NCBI RefSeq assembly: GCF_030285665.1
Contig: NZ_CP127295.1
Location: 8,432,001-8,496,000, forward strand
Direction: 5' to 3'
Length of the DNA stretch: 64,000 nucleotides
From: Amycolatopsis mongoliensis
GTDB lineage: Bacteria; Actinomycetota; Actinomycetes; Mycobacteriales; Pseudonocardiaceae
The notes beneath the pieces are model-generated. The model searched no databases. It was not told where the DNA came from and was given only the letters and a program-made list of their open reading frames with translations. Each line of letters begins with the position of its first letter. The first letter of the stretch is position 1. Both the position numbers and the translations under genes were made by a program. Positions 1 through 7,848 of this stretch are shown piece by piece.

Positions 1-456
1 GGTCTTCTGGTGGGTGCCCAGGTCGTTGCCGACCGCGACCCACTCCTCCGAGGTCTCCGCGACGGTCGCCGGGTTGGCGTCCTGCGTGATGGCGTCGTTC
101 ATCTGCTCGTGGCTCGCGTTGCTCCACAGCGTGCGCGGCGCCCCGCCGTTCTCACGCATGGTGAGGCCCTCGTCGAGGCCGTGCTTGGCGTCGTCGAGGT
201 GCTGCTGGTAGAGCTCCTGGATCTTCTTGTCGCGCAGCACCGGGTCGACGGCCGGGCCGAGCCAGCCGGCCCGGATCTCGTCGTCGATCTGCTGGGTGGC
301 CATCGCGCGGATCTCGTCACCCGAGGGGGTGTTGTCCGTCTTCAGCGGCCCGACGTAGTACTTGGACGACGAATCGGCGGTCACGTCGTAGAGCGGACTG
401 CGCGGGTTGTAGTCCGGGGACGACGGGTCCGAGACGGACTCGGCGGTGGGTGCCAC
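1..456 (-). CDS. PPE-like ESX substrate, C-terminus outside window
   Basis: Third gene of a minus-strand set that starts with EspG, so it is probably a type VII secretion substrate. The start is the GTG at 456, with a GGGAG ribosome site 5-6 nt upstream; the reading frame is open to the window edge (152 codons seen). The visible part is hydrophilic and mostly helical. After about 50 residues of Ser/Pro/Asp-rich leader come helices containing WSNASHEQM and SEEWVAVGNDL, the Trp and Asn pattern expected of a PPE/WXG-type helical hairpin. The assignment leans on this pattern and on the neighbouring EspG, since the C-terminal part cannot be seen. Confidence 0.6.
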   Translation of the reverse strand, partial: MAPTAESVSDPSSPDYNPRSPLYDVTADSSSKYYVGPLKTDNTPSGDEIRAMATQQIDDEIRAGWLGPAVDPVLRDKKIQELYQQHLDDAKHGLDEGLTMRENGGAPRTLWSNASHEQMNDAITQDANPATVAETSEEWVAVGNDLGTHQKT

Positions 457-464
457 GGTCTCCC

Positions 465-932
465 TCAGCTCTGGTCGGCGGTCGGGAGCGAGGTCAGCGT
501 CGTACGCGTGGTCTCTTCCCGGGACTTGTAGTTCTGCTTCGCCAGCTTGATGGCTTCGATGTAGGTCGGGAACTCCTGCCGCGCGGCCTGCAGCTGGGTG
601 ACCAGGCCGTGCTCGTCGGCCGCGGTGCTGACCATGTGCGCGGAGACCCACTGGCCGGTCGCGGTCCGGCTCATCGCGGGCGCGTCGTGCAGCCGCTGGA
701 GGTTCGCCCAGCGCTGCTCCAGGGTCTCGAGCACGCCCTCGAGGGCCTCGATCAGCTGGTTGCCAGTGGTGTCGTCGATGGCGAAACCGCCGGACTGGGC
801 GAGCCGCTTCAGCTGGGCGCCGGCGAGGCCGACGCGGACGGCGGCCAGCGCCTTGGTCTCGGGCGTCGTGGCGGACTGCAGCTGCATCGTCGCCTGGAGA
901 GCCTGGGCCGCCGCCTCGGTCTCTTCCGTCAT
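465..932 (-). CDS. Helical protein of ESX locus, unknown function
   Basis: A 155-residue acidic, Ala/Gln/Leu-rich protein with no signal peptide or membrane segment. It is predicted to be nearly all helical, with long amphipathic stretches (residues 1-75 and 95-145). It sits 20 nt after espG and 8 nt before the PPE-like gene, so the three are probably one transcript. Position and helical content suggest a partner or companion of the PPE-like substrate, in the way ESX substrates often travel as pairs. I do not recognise a named family, and the role is inferred from context only. Confidence 0.55.
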   Translation of the reverse strand: MTEETEAAAQALQATMQLQSATTPETKALAAVRVGLAGAQLKRLAQSGGFAIDDTTGNQLIEALEGVLETLEQRWANLQRLHDAPAMSRTATGQWVSAHMVSTAADEHGLVTQLQAARQEFPTYIEAIKLAKQNYKSREETTRTTLTSLPTADQS

Positions 933-952
933 CAGAAGCTGTTCCTTCCCGG

Positions 953-1795
953 TCAGTAGACGGCGGCGATCGCTTCGCGGATCGCGCGCGCGAGGTCGGC
1001 ACGGCCGGCCGGTACGTACTGCGCCGTCAGCTCGCCGGCCTCGCCGGTCTTGGTGTGCACCAGGTAGCGGCCGTCGGCGGTGTCCAGCCAGCTCAGCGGT
1101 TCGCCCGCGAGCCGCTCGCCGCGGCGGCTCTGCGCGGTGACGGCGATGTGGCCGCCACCCAGCCGCGGTTCGGCCAGCACCCGCTCGAGCACCGCGACGT
1201 CCGACGGCTTCGGCGCCGGCGGCCGGCGGCCCGGCCGCACCACGGCCTTGACCTCGATCATGCCGAAGGCGTCGGTCTCTTCTTCGTCGAACTCGGCGTC
1301 CGCGATCCGCTTCGCCGTCATGGCCGAGACCTCGCGCCCGGCGGCGCGGTGCACGACGTGCTTGCCGGTGGTCGCGGCCGGGGCCGGCGGCAGCACGCCG
1401 GTGACGACCTCGACCAGGTCCTCGTCGGCGAACAGCGAGAACAGCAGCTCGTCGGTGTCGGGGGCCTGGGTGATGCCGAGTGCCTGGGCGCCGTCGGTGA
1501 CCACCAGCACGGCGACGTCGGCGCCGAGGCCGTCGATCCCGCTCACGGCAACCGAAACCCGCGGCTCGGCCAGCAGCTCGAACGCCGTCCGCACCCCGGG
1601 GTGCAGCTCGCCCGAAACCGACAGCCGCCGCTCCTCGAGCGCGTCGTAGACCTGGCGCGCGACCCGCACGAACCGCACCGGGTCCGCCGGGAGGTTGCCC
1701 GCGCGCAACGGGTAGCGCCGGACGTCGCCACCGGTCGCCCTGCCGACGACGAGGGCTTCGACGACCTCAAGGACGAACTCGAACCTGTCCGCCAT
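953..1795 (-). CDS. ESX secretion-associated protein EspG
   Basis: EspG proteins are cytosolic chaperones that bind the helical tip of PPE substrates and deliver them to the type VII machinery. The protein (280 residues) has the EspG layout: an N-terminal MADRFEFVL-type strand, a central stretch of beta strands (VAVSGIDGLG, AVLVVTDGAQALGI) and a C-terminal segment SWLDTADGRYLV followed by a helix ending AIREAIAAVY. I chose the ATG at 1795; an in-frame ATG at 1810 is the alternative and would add five residues. It leads the three-gene group at the left edge. Core ESX genes (eccA-E, mycP) are not in this window. Confidence 0.8.
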   Translation of the reverse strand: MADRFEFVLEVVEALVVGRATGGDVRRYPLRAGNLPADPVRFVRVARQVYDALEERRLSVSGELHPGVRTAFELLAEPRVSVAVSGIDGLGADVAVLVVTDGAQALGITQAPDTDELLFSLFADEDLVEVVTGVLPPAPAATTGKHVVHRAAGREVSAMTAKRIADAEFDEEETDAFGMIEVKAVVRPGRRPPAPKPSDVAVLERVLAEPRLGGGHIAVTAQSRRGERLAGEPLSWLDTADGRYLVHTKTGEAGELTAQYVPAGRADLARAIREAIAAVY

Positions 1796-1945
1796 TTCCC
1801 CTCGCTGCATCGTTCGTCAAACCCTCAAGCAACTTTCCTGCCGAAGGTTAGCAGTGCCCGCGGACCCCGCGTCGGCACCGCCACGCGGGTGCCCGAAAGA
1901 CCACGATCCCTGGACTGCGCGGGCAAAGCGCGCTCGGTGACCGGA

Positions 1946-2869
1946 TCACCCGATGCGGTGCTGGTGCACGCGCAGCTGCAGGGTGACGAGATCGAGAACC
2001 GGCACGGCAACGCCCAGCTCACGGGCACGCGCGGTGAGATCGCCGAAGATCTGCTCCCCCTCGACCGGGTGACCGCCGAGCAGGTCGCGGTACAGGGAAG
2101 ATCCACCCGTCCCGGGGTCGGTGACGGTCCTGCGGGTCGCCGCGAGGTCGGCGGCGGGAAGCGGGTACCCGGCGGCCTCGGCGACAGCGGCCGCCTCCGC
2201 GACGACGGCTTCGGCGAATTCCGGGCCGCCGGGCAGGGCGACGACGTCGCCGATCGTGGCGCGCATCAGGCTGTTCACCGCGCCGATCGCCGCGATGAAC
2301 ACCCATTTCGCCCACATCGACTCGGTGATCCGCTCGTCGAGGGCGGCGGTGAACCCGGCGTCGCGCAGGGCGGCGTCGACGTCGGCCAGCCGGTCCGGCG
2401 CGGGATCCGTGCGGGCACCGTAGGCCAGGCTCTGCAGCGGGCCGAGCCGCCGGACGGCGCCGTCGTCGTCGATCGTGGTCTGCACCTTGGCGACCCCGCC
2501 GAGGACCGCGTCCTTGCCGAACCGCGCGTCGAGGGCGTCGAGGTGCGCGAAGCCGTTGAGGAACGGGAGGATCAGGGTGCCGGGTCCGACGGCGGGGGCG
2601 AAATCGTCGATGGCCGAGGTGAGACCGGTCGCCTTGACGGCCAGCAGCACGAGGTCGTAGGTCCGGTCGAGGGCCCCGGTCTCGACGAGCGGCGGTTCGA
2701 GGACCGTGTCCTCGCCGAGGCCGGTGATCCGCAGCCCGCGGTCCCGCAGCAGCTTCGCCCGGCCCGGCCGGACGAGGAAGGTGACGTCCCGGCCCGCCTG
2801 CAGCAGCCGTCCGCCGAAGTACCCGCCGGTCGCGCCGGCACCCACCACCAGAATCTTCAAGTCGCTCAC
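1946..2869 (-). CDS. 2-dehydropantoate 2-reductase family oxidoreductase
   Basis: ApbA/PanE-type NADPH-dependent reductase, 307 residues, starting at a GTG. The N-terminus has a Rossmann motif GAGATGGYFG (residues 10-19). The centre carries the LLAVKA segment, NG near 105, and the C-terminal helical domain has the conserved EAVVAEAAAVA region and the DPGTGGSSLYRDLLGG segment, matching the family's SSMYQDI-like signature. Ketopantoate reductase makes pantoate for coenzyme A, but actinomycete genomes hold several paralogues with other 2-keto substrates, and no pan genes adjoin it. Substrate is therefore left open. It is divergent from the serine hydrolase gene at 3000. Confidence 0.85.
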   Translation of the reverse strand: MSDLKILVVGAGATGGYFGGRLLQAGRDVTFLVRPGRAKLLRDRGLRITGLGEDTVLEPPLVETGALDRTYDLVLLAVKATGLTSAIDDFAPAVGPGTLILPFLNGFAHLDALDARFGKDAVLGGVAKVQTTIDDDGAVRRLGPLQSLAYGARTDPAPDRLADVDAALRDAGFTAALDERITESMWAKWVFIAAIGAVNSLMRATIGDVVALPGGPEFAEAVVAEAAAVAEAAGYPLPAADLAATRRTVTDPGTGGSSLYRDLLGGHPVEGEQIFGDLTARARELGVAVPVLDLVTLQLRVHQHRIG

Positions 2870-2909
2870 GACGTGACGCTACGCCTCGGCTGACGCTGTC
2901 CCAGTCTTC

Positions 2910-2936
2910 GGACCACAGCCCTGTCAGGACCACAGC
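2910..2936. promoter_or_regulatory. Direct repeat in divergent promoter region
   Basis: Two copies of GGACCACAGC (2910-2919 and 2927-2936), 17 bp apart, lie in the 130-bp gap between the divergent genes at 2869 and 3000. The spacing suits a tandem DNA-binding site, but no regulator gene is adjacent. Confidence 0.25.
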
Positions 2937-2999
2937 ATCCGCACAGCAAGACACAGCGAAACGACAGGTCGATCGGGCCGCACTGGGCGTTGGCCAGGC

Positions 3000-3926
3000 A
3001 TGGGAAGACGGATCCGCTGGGCTTTGGCGGGCGCGGGGCTGGCGGCGGCCGCCCTGACGGCCGGAATGGTGGTCGCGGTCGACGGGCACCGCGGGAAACC
3101 GGTGGCGGCGACGGCCGGCCCGCCACCGGCCTCGGTTTCGCCGGAGGACACGGCGATCAGCCCGGTGGCATCGACGTCCGAGATCCCCCACCCCGACCTG
3201 TCGTCGGTGGCCCGCGAAGTCGGCGACGCGGTGACGGCGGCGTCTCCCGGCACGAGTGTCGGATTCGTCCTGTACGACCGGGAGTCCGGGAAGGAGCTGG
3301 CCTCCCTCGACGCGGACCGCCCGTACTGCACGGCATCGGTGGTCAAGCTGCTGATCGCGATCGACGAGGTCCACTCGACGGGGACGTGGGCCCTCCCGGA
3401 CGCGGACGCGGTCGAGGACCTGACCGACATGCTGGAGGGCAGCAACGACGCGCTCGCATCGGCATTCTGGGAGCAGAACGGAGGCACGGCGATCGTGACC
3501 CGCACGGCCGCCCTGATCGGGCTGTCCCACACGACCCCGCCGACGGACCCGACCCAGTGGGGACTGGCGAAGACGAGCGCAAGCGACGTGCCGGCGGCGT
3601 ACGAGTACCTGTCGGACGTGATCCCGGACGAGGTGGCGGCACCCTTGCTGGCAGCCCTGGGCAACGCCCGCAACCCGGCCGACGACGGCTGGGACCAGTA
3701 CTTCGGCATCCCGGACGGGCTGCCGGGCCGTCCGTGGCAGATCAAGCAGGGGTGGATGATCCTGCGGAACGCCCTGGTGCTGAACACGACCGGGGTGGTG
3801 GCTGAGCGGTATGTCGTGGTGCTGATGACACAGCAACCGCTGATCAGTTCGGCGAAGGGAAGGGCGGCGGTGACGGCGGGGATCAAGACATTGGCACCAC
3901 TGCTCAGCCGGCTCGACGCGACGTGA
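3000..3926 (+). CDS. Secreted beta-lactamase-fold serine hydrolase
   Basis: A 308-residue exported protein of the penicillin-binding/beta-lactamase fold. It begins with a signal peptide or membrane anchor (GAGLAAAALTAGMVVA) and a low-complexity linker to about residue 60. The three active-site elements can be placed: S113-V-V-K116 (nucleophile Ser and base Lys), S148-N149-D150, and K249-Q-G in the place of the K-T-G triad. The layout is closest to class A-like hydrolases of actinomycetes, many of which are not antibiotic-resistance enzymes. The KQG triad departs from KTG/KSG, so real beta-lactamase activity is doubtful. A perfect CCGGCAGCTGCCGG palindrome (3936-3949) follows the stop. Confidence 0.75.
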   Translation: MGRRIRWALAGAGLAAAALTAGMVVAVDGHRGKPVAATAGPPPASVSPEDTAISPVASTSEIPHPDLSSVAREVGDAVTAASPGTSVGFVLYDRESGKELASLDADRPYCTASVVKLLIAIDEVHSTGTWALPDADAVEDLTDMLEGSNDALASAFWEQNGGTAIVTRTAALIGLSHTTPPTDPTQWGLAKTSASDVPAAYEYLSDVIPDEVAAPLLAALGNARNPADDGWDQYFGIPDGLPGRPWQIKQGWMILRNALVLNTTGVVAERYVVVLMTQQPLISSAKGRAAVTAGIKTLAPLLSRLDAT

Positions 3927-4383
3927 GCCGAGGGCCGGCAGCTGCCGGTTCGGGTGGCGGCAGCGAGGGCGGCCCGCGGCATGGGGCCGGCGGATGAGAG
4001 CAGGGTCGGGAACCATCGCCGGCGACTTCGAGCGCAGAGGTGGCCGACGAACGGCACTCAGGACGGCACCCGACGAGGACGACTGGACACCAAGGGATCG
4101 GGCTGACGAGGGCATCGCCGACAGCTTTGAGCACTTGAGACGTCAGGCTGATGCGGCCGGATGTGCGGCGGACTCGCGCGGTGCCCCGGAGGTACGACGA
4201 GCTCACGTGATGTTCGAGACGTGCTGGCTGTCCGGCGCTCCGGATCGGCAAGCTCGCGCGGGGCTGCGAGAGCGGCGGCGGTCGCGCATGCAGAGTTGGT
4301 TTGGGAACGTCCGGTCCGGTGATGTTCCGGGCGTGGGTGCAGGCCGGAGCCGGTGGCTGCGGGTCTTTCCCCTCTTCGGCTGG
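3927..4383. other. 457-bp intergenic region without convincing gene
   Basis: This gap separates the convergent serine hydrolase and HNH genes. Apart from the palindrome at 3936-3949, which may end transcription of the serine hydrolase, I see no gene. Open frames here have poor codon usage, Arg/Pro-rich composition and no ribosome site. Confidence 0.5.
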
Positions 4384-5613
4384 TCAGGCTGCGAACGGTA
4401 GTGGCTCGTGGAGGTTGTTGCGCCGGGGTTTTCGGCGCCTGTCCAAGAACACCGGCGGAAAGAACTCGGGTAGTCCATCGGCGGCGATGCGGACCTGCCA
4501 ACCGGAACGGTGCAGCAACCGATGGTGGTGCCCGCACATCAGCACCAGGTTGCCCAGCTCGGTCGGCCCGCCATCAGCCCAATGCCGGATATGGTGCCCC
4601 TGGCAGAGCCGGGGCGGCCGATGACAACCGGGGAAAGCACACCCACGGTCGCGCAAGTACAACGCCCGGCGAAGTCCGGGTGAGACCAACCGCCGGAGAC
4701 GACCGAGGTCGAGGGGCTCCCCCTTGCCACCCAGGACAGCGGGGATGATCTGGCAGTCGCAGGCATGGATCCGGGCCTCGGCCGCCGAGATGCGGCCGGT
4801 ATCACCCAACGTCGCCTGACCGACACCAGACTTCAAGTCCTCCAACGAGACCGCGACCATCACGTGCGCCCGTTCACCCGCCTGCATCGGCAAGTCCGGG
4901 GAATTCAAGGCCAAGTCGATCGCGTCGGAGAAGGCATCGCCGTAACGTTCCTGCGGGGAACGGAAGTCGGGACCATCGTCGGCTCTGCGGCGCTCGGCCA
5001 GAGAGTCCAGCAGGGCACTGGCGCGGGCGCCGGTCTCGTCATCGAACCGGCCCTGAAGTTCCCACACCCCGGTTCTTTTGCGGCGCAACGACAGCTCGCG
5101 GCTGGGGGTGGCCGGTTCGGTGGTGTCGGGTTCGGTGCCGTCGGGGTCGAGGTGGGCGAGGATGCGGGCGCCCAGTGCGGCGACCTGCTTGTGTCCAGCT
5201 TCTTCGGCGAAGGACAGCAAGTCTCGTTCGGCGTTATCGCGGTACTCGGGCGGAACTTGCGTCATGACACCGACGATGGTGTCGATCATCGGAGTGCTCA
5301 ACCGGCCGTCCAACGCGGCAGCGCCGGTGGCGGGAGCGACAGCCGGAATGGGAGTGCCGTCGAGATTACGGCTCGGCGTGAGGGCTCGGGCTCGCTCGAC
5401 CACGTTCTCGGCGGCAGCCTTGGGAACATCAGCGAGATGCTCGAACAACCGCGCAACAGACCGGTAGCCGAACAGTTCCATAACCCCGCGCGACTCGATT
5501 TCCACGAGCAGAGAACCGATCTCAGCCTCAGCAGACCGAACAACAGTGAGCAGTGTCGAGATGCGGTCGGCCAGGGCCACCGCATCCGCTTTCCACACCG
5601 CTTCACTGTCCAC
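4384..5613 (-). CDS. DUF222 / HNH endonuclease (13E12 family)
   Basis: A 409-residue protein with an N-terminal DUF222 helical domain (residues about 30-280, including SRGVMELFGYRSVARLFEH) and a C-terminal HNH nuclease domain. The nuclease part shows CAFPGCHRPPRLCQGHHI, then GGPTELGNLVLMCGHHHRLLH, with the zinc-binding Cys and catalytic His pattern of the family. These genes are repeated many times in actinobacterial genomes and are related to the REP13E12 repeats of Mycobacterium tuberculosis, where they serve as phage insertion sites. The domain is intact. Codon choice is richer in T-ending codons than in surrounding genes, as in the flavin reductase next to it. Confidence 0.9.
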   Translation of the reverse strand: MDSEAVWKADAVALADRISTLLTVVRSAEAEIGSLLVEIESRGVMELFGYRSVARLFEHLADVPKAAAENVVERARALTPSRNLDGTPIPAVAPATGAAALDGRLSTPMIDTIVGVMTQVPPEYRDNAERDLLSFAEEAGHKQVAALGARILAHLDPDGTEPDTTEPATPSRELSLRRKRTGVWELQGRFDDETGARASALLDSLAERRRADDGPDFRSPQERYGDAFSDAIDLALNSPDLPMQAGERAHVMVAVSLEDLKSGVGQATLGDTGRISAAEARIHACDCQIIPAVLGGKGEPLDLGRLRRLVSPGLRRALYLRDRGCAFPGCHRPPRLCQGHHIRHWADGGPTELGNLVLMCGHHHRLLHRSGWQVRIAADGLPEFFPPVFLDRRRKPRRNNLHEPLPFAA

Positions 5614-5693
5614 ACACCAAGATTACCGGCAGTCGCACGCATGTTCATCACACGAAAGGATGATCCAGACCAAGAGCGGCAGGGACACCGTTG

Positions 5694-5756
5694 CGTGGGG
5701 AATCGGCGCTCCCGCACCGAGCGGGAAGCAAGAACAGGAAGCGCCGATTTCCCACG
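5694..5756. terminator. Long inverted repeat with nested hairpin
   Basis: The 17-nt arms 5694-5710 and 5740-5756 pair with one mismatch and enclose a smaller hairpin CCCGC/GCGGG (5711-5715, 5721-5725). It starts 26 nt after the flavin reductase stop on the minus strand and lies upstream of the HNH gene, so it may be a terminator between the two. Confidence 0.5.
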
Positions 5757-5781
5757 CCCGGCGAAGCCGCATCTTGAAAAC

Positions 5782-6480
5782 TCAACCACGAACCCCGGAA
5801 ACAGCCCGAGCCCGATCAATATCCGGCCCCCGATAAAGCCGCTCAGGAATCCGAGCCAAAGTAGAAGGATGAACCTGCGACCCCAACCCGTAAAGCTTCT
5901 GAAAACTCATGATCAAAGGCCGCCACGCATCCGGATCGATGCGGTCGGGACTCCCCGGAACCCGGATGTCATCATGGACGAACACCCGCTGAACCCGCAC
6001 CTCGATGGCGACGATCCCACCACGCTGCGCCGAATCCTCATCGGCAACCGGGTGCACGGCCTCGACCACGGCCTCCATCGCAACGGGACACTCGGCAACC
6101 CGAGGAGGAGCGACCGTCTCGGAAGGAACAGGAGTCAACCCGGCCCGCGAGAACTTTTCGGAAACGTGGAAATAACCGCGCTTCACCTTCCCCGGCGGAA
6201 CCGGATCCGAACCCGTGGTCAACGCCAACCGGTCGACCGCCGCGGCCAGCGCGTCCGAAGGCAGGTTCAGCACGCACTCACGCGTGCGCAACAGGTTCTG
6301 GGTGGTCTTGGACCGGGCGCCGAGCCCGAGCATCGCGCGCCAGCCGAGCCAGAACGCCGACGACATCGGGGCCAGGTTGGCCGAGCCGTCCTCGTTCTCG
6401 CTGGAGATCAGGACGACCGGGGTGCCGAAGTACAGGATGCCGGGCTCGATGGCCGTGTGCGCAAGGGTTTCCGTCTTCAC
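5782..6480 (-). CDS. Flavin reductase family, FMN-binding protein
   Basis: A 232-residue protein of the flavin reductase-like FMN-binding split-barrel family, starting at GTG 6480. Segments YFGTPVVLISSENEDGSANLAP and FWLGWRAMLGLGARSKTTQNLLRTRECVLN give the family pattern for the FMN phosphate and ring. Such proteins reduce or bind flavin, often as partners of monooxygenases. The styrene-monooxygenase-like gene at 34.3 kb lacks a nearby reductase, but distance makes pairing speculative. The first 75 or so codons use normal GC-ending codons, while the remainder (5782 to about 6250) is rich in codons such as GTT, CCT, GCT, GAT and TTG. Confidence 0.8.
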   Translation of the reverse strand: MKTETLAHTAIEPGILYFGTPVVLISSENEDGSANLAPMSSAFWLGWRAMLGLGARSKTTQNLLRTRECVLNLPSDALAAAVDRLALTTGSDPVPPGKVKRGYFHVSEKFSRAGLTPVPSETVAPPRVAECPVAMEAVVEAVHPVADEDSAQRGGIVAIEVRVQRVFVHDDIRVPGSPDRIDPDAWRPLIMSFQKLYGLGSQVHPSTLARIPERLYRGPDIDRARAVSGVRG

Positions 6481-6577
6481 ACCCTTGATCCTGCCGCCCC
6501 GGCACGCCGGGCCGCTGGCGGGAATCGGCCGTCGCGATCACCGGCGCCACGCGAGACGCCGGTGATCGCGAAGGCCG

Positions 6578-7381
6578 TCAGCGGGTCAGCGCACGGCGGG
6601 TCAGCACCCGCGCCAGGTGGCGGCGGTATTCGGCTGTCGCGTGGGGCTCGTCCGGAGGCGAAGTCCCCTCCGCCGCCAGCGCCGCCGCGTCGGCGACGGA
6701 CGCCCCCGAGGCCAGTGCCTCTTCGGTCGCCGTGGCCCGCAGCGGGACCCCGCCCATGTTCACCAGCCCGACGCGGCCGCCGACGACGGCCACCCCCACC
6801 ATCGCCCAGTCGATCGCGCGGCGGGTGAACTTCTCGAAGCCCCAGTCCTGCCCGGTCTGCGCCGGCAGGCGGATCTCCGTCAGCAGCTCGTCCGGGTCCA
6901 GCGGCGTCGTGAACGGGCCGAGGAAGAACTCCGACGCGGGAATCCGCCGCTCCCCCGCCGGGCCGCGCGCGACCAGCACCGCGTCCGAGGCCAGCACCGC
7001 CGCGGGCAGGTCCGCCGCGGAGTCCGCGTGCACCAGCGACCCGCCGATCGTGCCGCGGTGGCGGACCTGCCGGTCGCCGACCTCGCCGGACGCGTGGGCC
7101 AGCAGCGGCGCGTGCGCCAGCAGCACCGGGTCCCGCGCGAGGTCGCTGTAGCGGGACAAAGCGCCGATCACGACGTCGCCGCCGTCGAGACGGACGTACC
7201 GCAGCTCGTCGACCGGTCCGATGTCGACCAGGTACTCCGGCGCGGCCAGCCGCAGCTTCATCAGCGGCAGCAGGGAATGCCCGCCGGCCAGCACCTTCGC
7301 TTCGTCACCGAGGGAAGCCAGCCGGGCGAGCGCCTCGTCCACTGTGGACACGCGCTCGTAGCGGAACTCGGCGGGGATCAC
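6578..7381 (-). CDS. Molybdenum hydroxylase FAD-binding (medium) subunit
   Basis: Medium subunit of a xanthine dehydrogenase-family enzyme; it passes electrons from the iron-sulphur subunit to an acceptor through FAD. The GTG start at 7381 overlaps the stop of the small subunit (GTGA). FAD-binding motifs are visible: [15 protein letters not shown] near residue 34 and [18 protein letters not shown] near 107, then the C-terminal CO-dehydrogenase flavoprotein domain ([15 protein letters not shown]). The length of 267 residues is a little short of the usual 280-300. It is the last gene of the four-gene operon. Confidence 0.9.
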   Translation of the reverse strand: MIPAEFRYERVSTVDEALARLASLGDEAKVLAGGHSLLPLMKLRLAAPEYLVDIGPVDELRYVRLDGGDVVIGALSRYSDLARDPVLLAHAPLLAHASGEVGDRQVRHRGTIGGSLVHADSAADLPAAVLASDAVLVARGPAGERRIPASEFFLGPFTTPLDPDELLTEIRLPAQTGQDWGFEKFTRRAIDWAMVGVAVVGGRVGLVNMGGVPLRATATEEALASGASVADAAALAAEGTSPPDEPHATAEYRRHLARVLTRRALTR

Positions 7382-7848
7382 CGGTCCACCTCCTGTCCCG
7401 AAGCGTCGACCACGGCACTCACGATGTTGTGGTAACCCGTGCAGCGGCAGAGGTTCCCCTCGAGCCCGGCCCGCACCTCGTCGCGGGTGGGCTTCGGGTT
7501 GTCGGCCAGCAGCGACACCGACGCCATGATCATCCCCGGCGTGCAGAACCCGCACTGCAGCCCGTGCTGCTCGCGGAACGCACGCTGCATCGGGTGCAAC
7601 GAACCGTCCGGTTCGGACAGTCCTTCGACGGTGGTGACGGCGTGGCCGTCGGCCTGCGCGGCCAGCACCGTGCAGGACTTGACCGACTCGCCGTCGAGCA
7701 GCACCGTGCAGGCGCCGCAGGACGTCGTGTCGCAGCCGATGTTCGTGCCGGTGAGCCCGGCGGTGTCGCGCAGGAAGTGCACCAGCAGTGTCCGGTCCGG
7801 CACCTCCTCGGCCACCGGCCGCCCGTTGACCTCGATCGAAACCTTCAC
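7378..7848 (-). CDS. Molybdenum hydroxylase [2Fe-2S] (small) subunit
   Basis: Small subunit carrying two [2Fe-2S] clusters. The plant-ferredoxin-type cluster is bound by the Cys residues of [12 protein letters not shown] and the later KSC; the second, helical-domain cluster by QCGFCTPGM and LCRCTGY. All eight expected cysteines are present and the length (156) is normal. GTG start at 7848 overlaps the large subunit stop, and its own stop overlaps the medium subunit start, so the three subunits are translationally coupled in the order large, small, medium. Confidence 0.93.
   Translation of the reverse strand: MKVSIEVNGRPVAEEVPDRTLLVHFLRDTAGLTGTNIGCDTTSCGACTVLLDGESVKSCTVLAAQADGHAVTTVEGLSEPDGSLHPMQRAFREQHGLQCGFCTPGMIMASVSLLADNPKPTRDEVRAGLEGNLCRCTGYHNIVSAVVDASGQEVDR

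Noticed and set aside
3000..3926. Antibiotic-resistance beta-lactamase
   Set aside because: The SxxK and SDN-like elements are present, but the KTG triad is KQG; such hydrolases are common in actinomycetes and resistance cannot be claimed.
3994..4401. Plus-strand gene in the gap after the serine hydrolase
   Set aside because: No ribosome site, Arg-rich composition and no motif; overlapping open frames exist on the other strand as well.
4384..5613. Mobile element with transposase
   Set aside because: The HNH/DUF222 gene belongs to a repetitive family, but no transposase, terminal repeats or target duplications can be seen.
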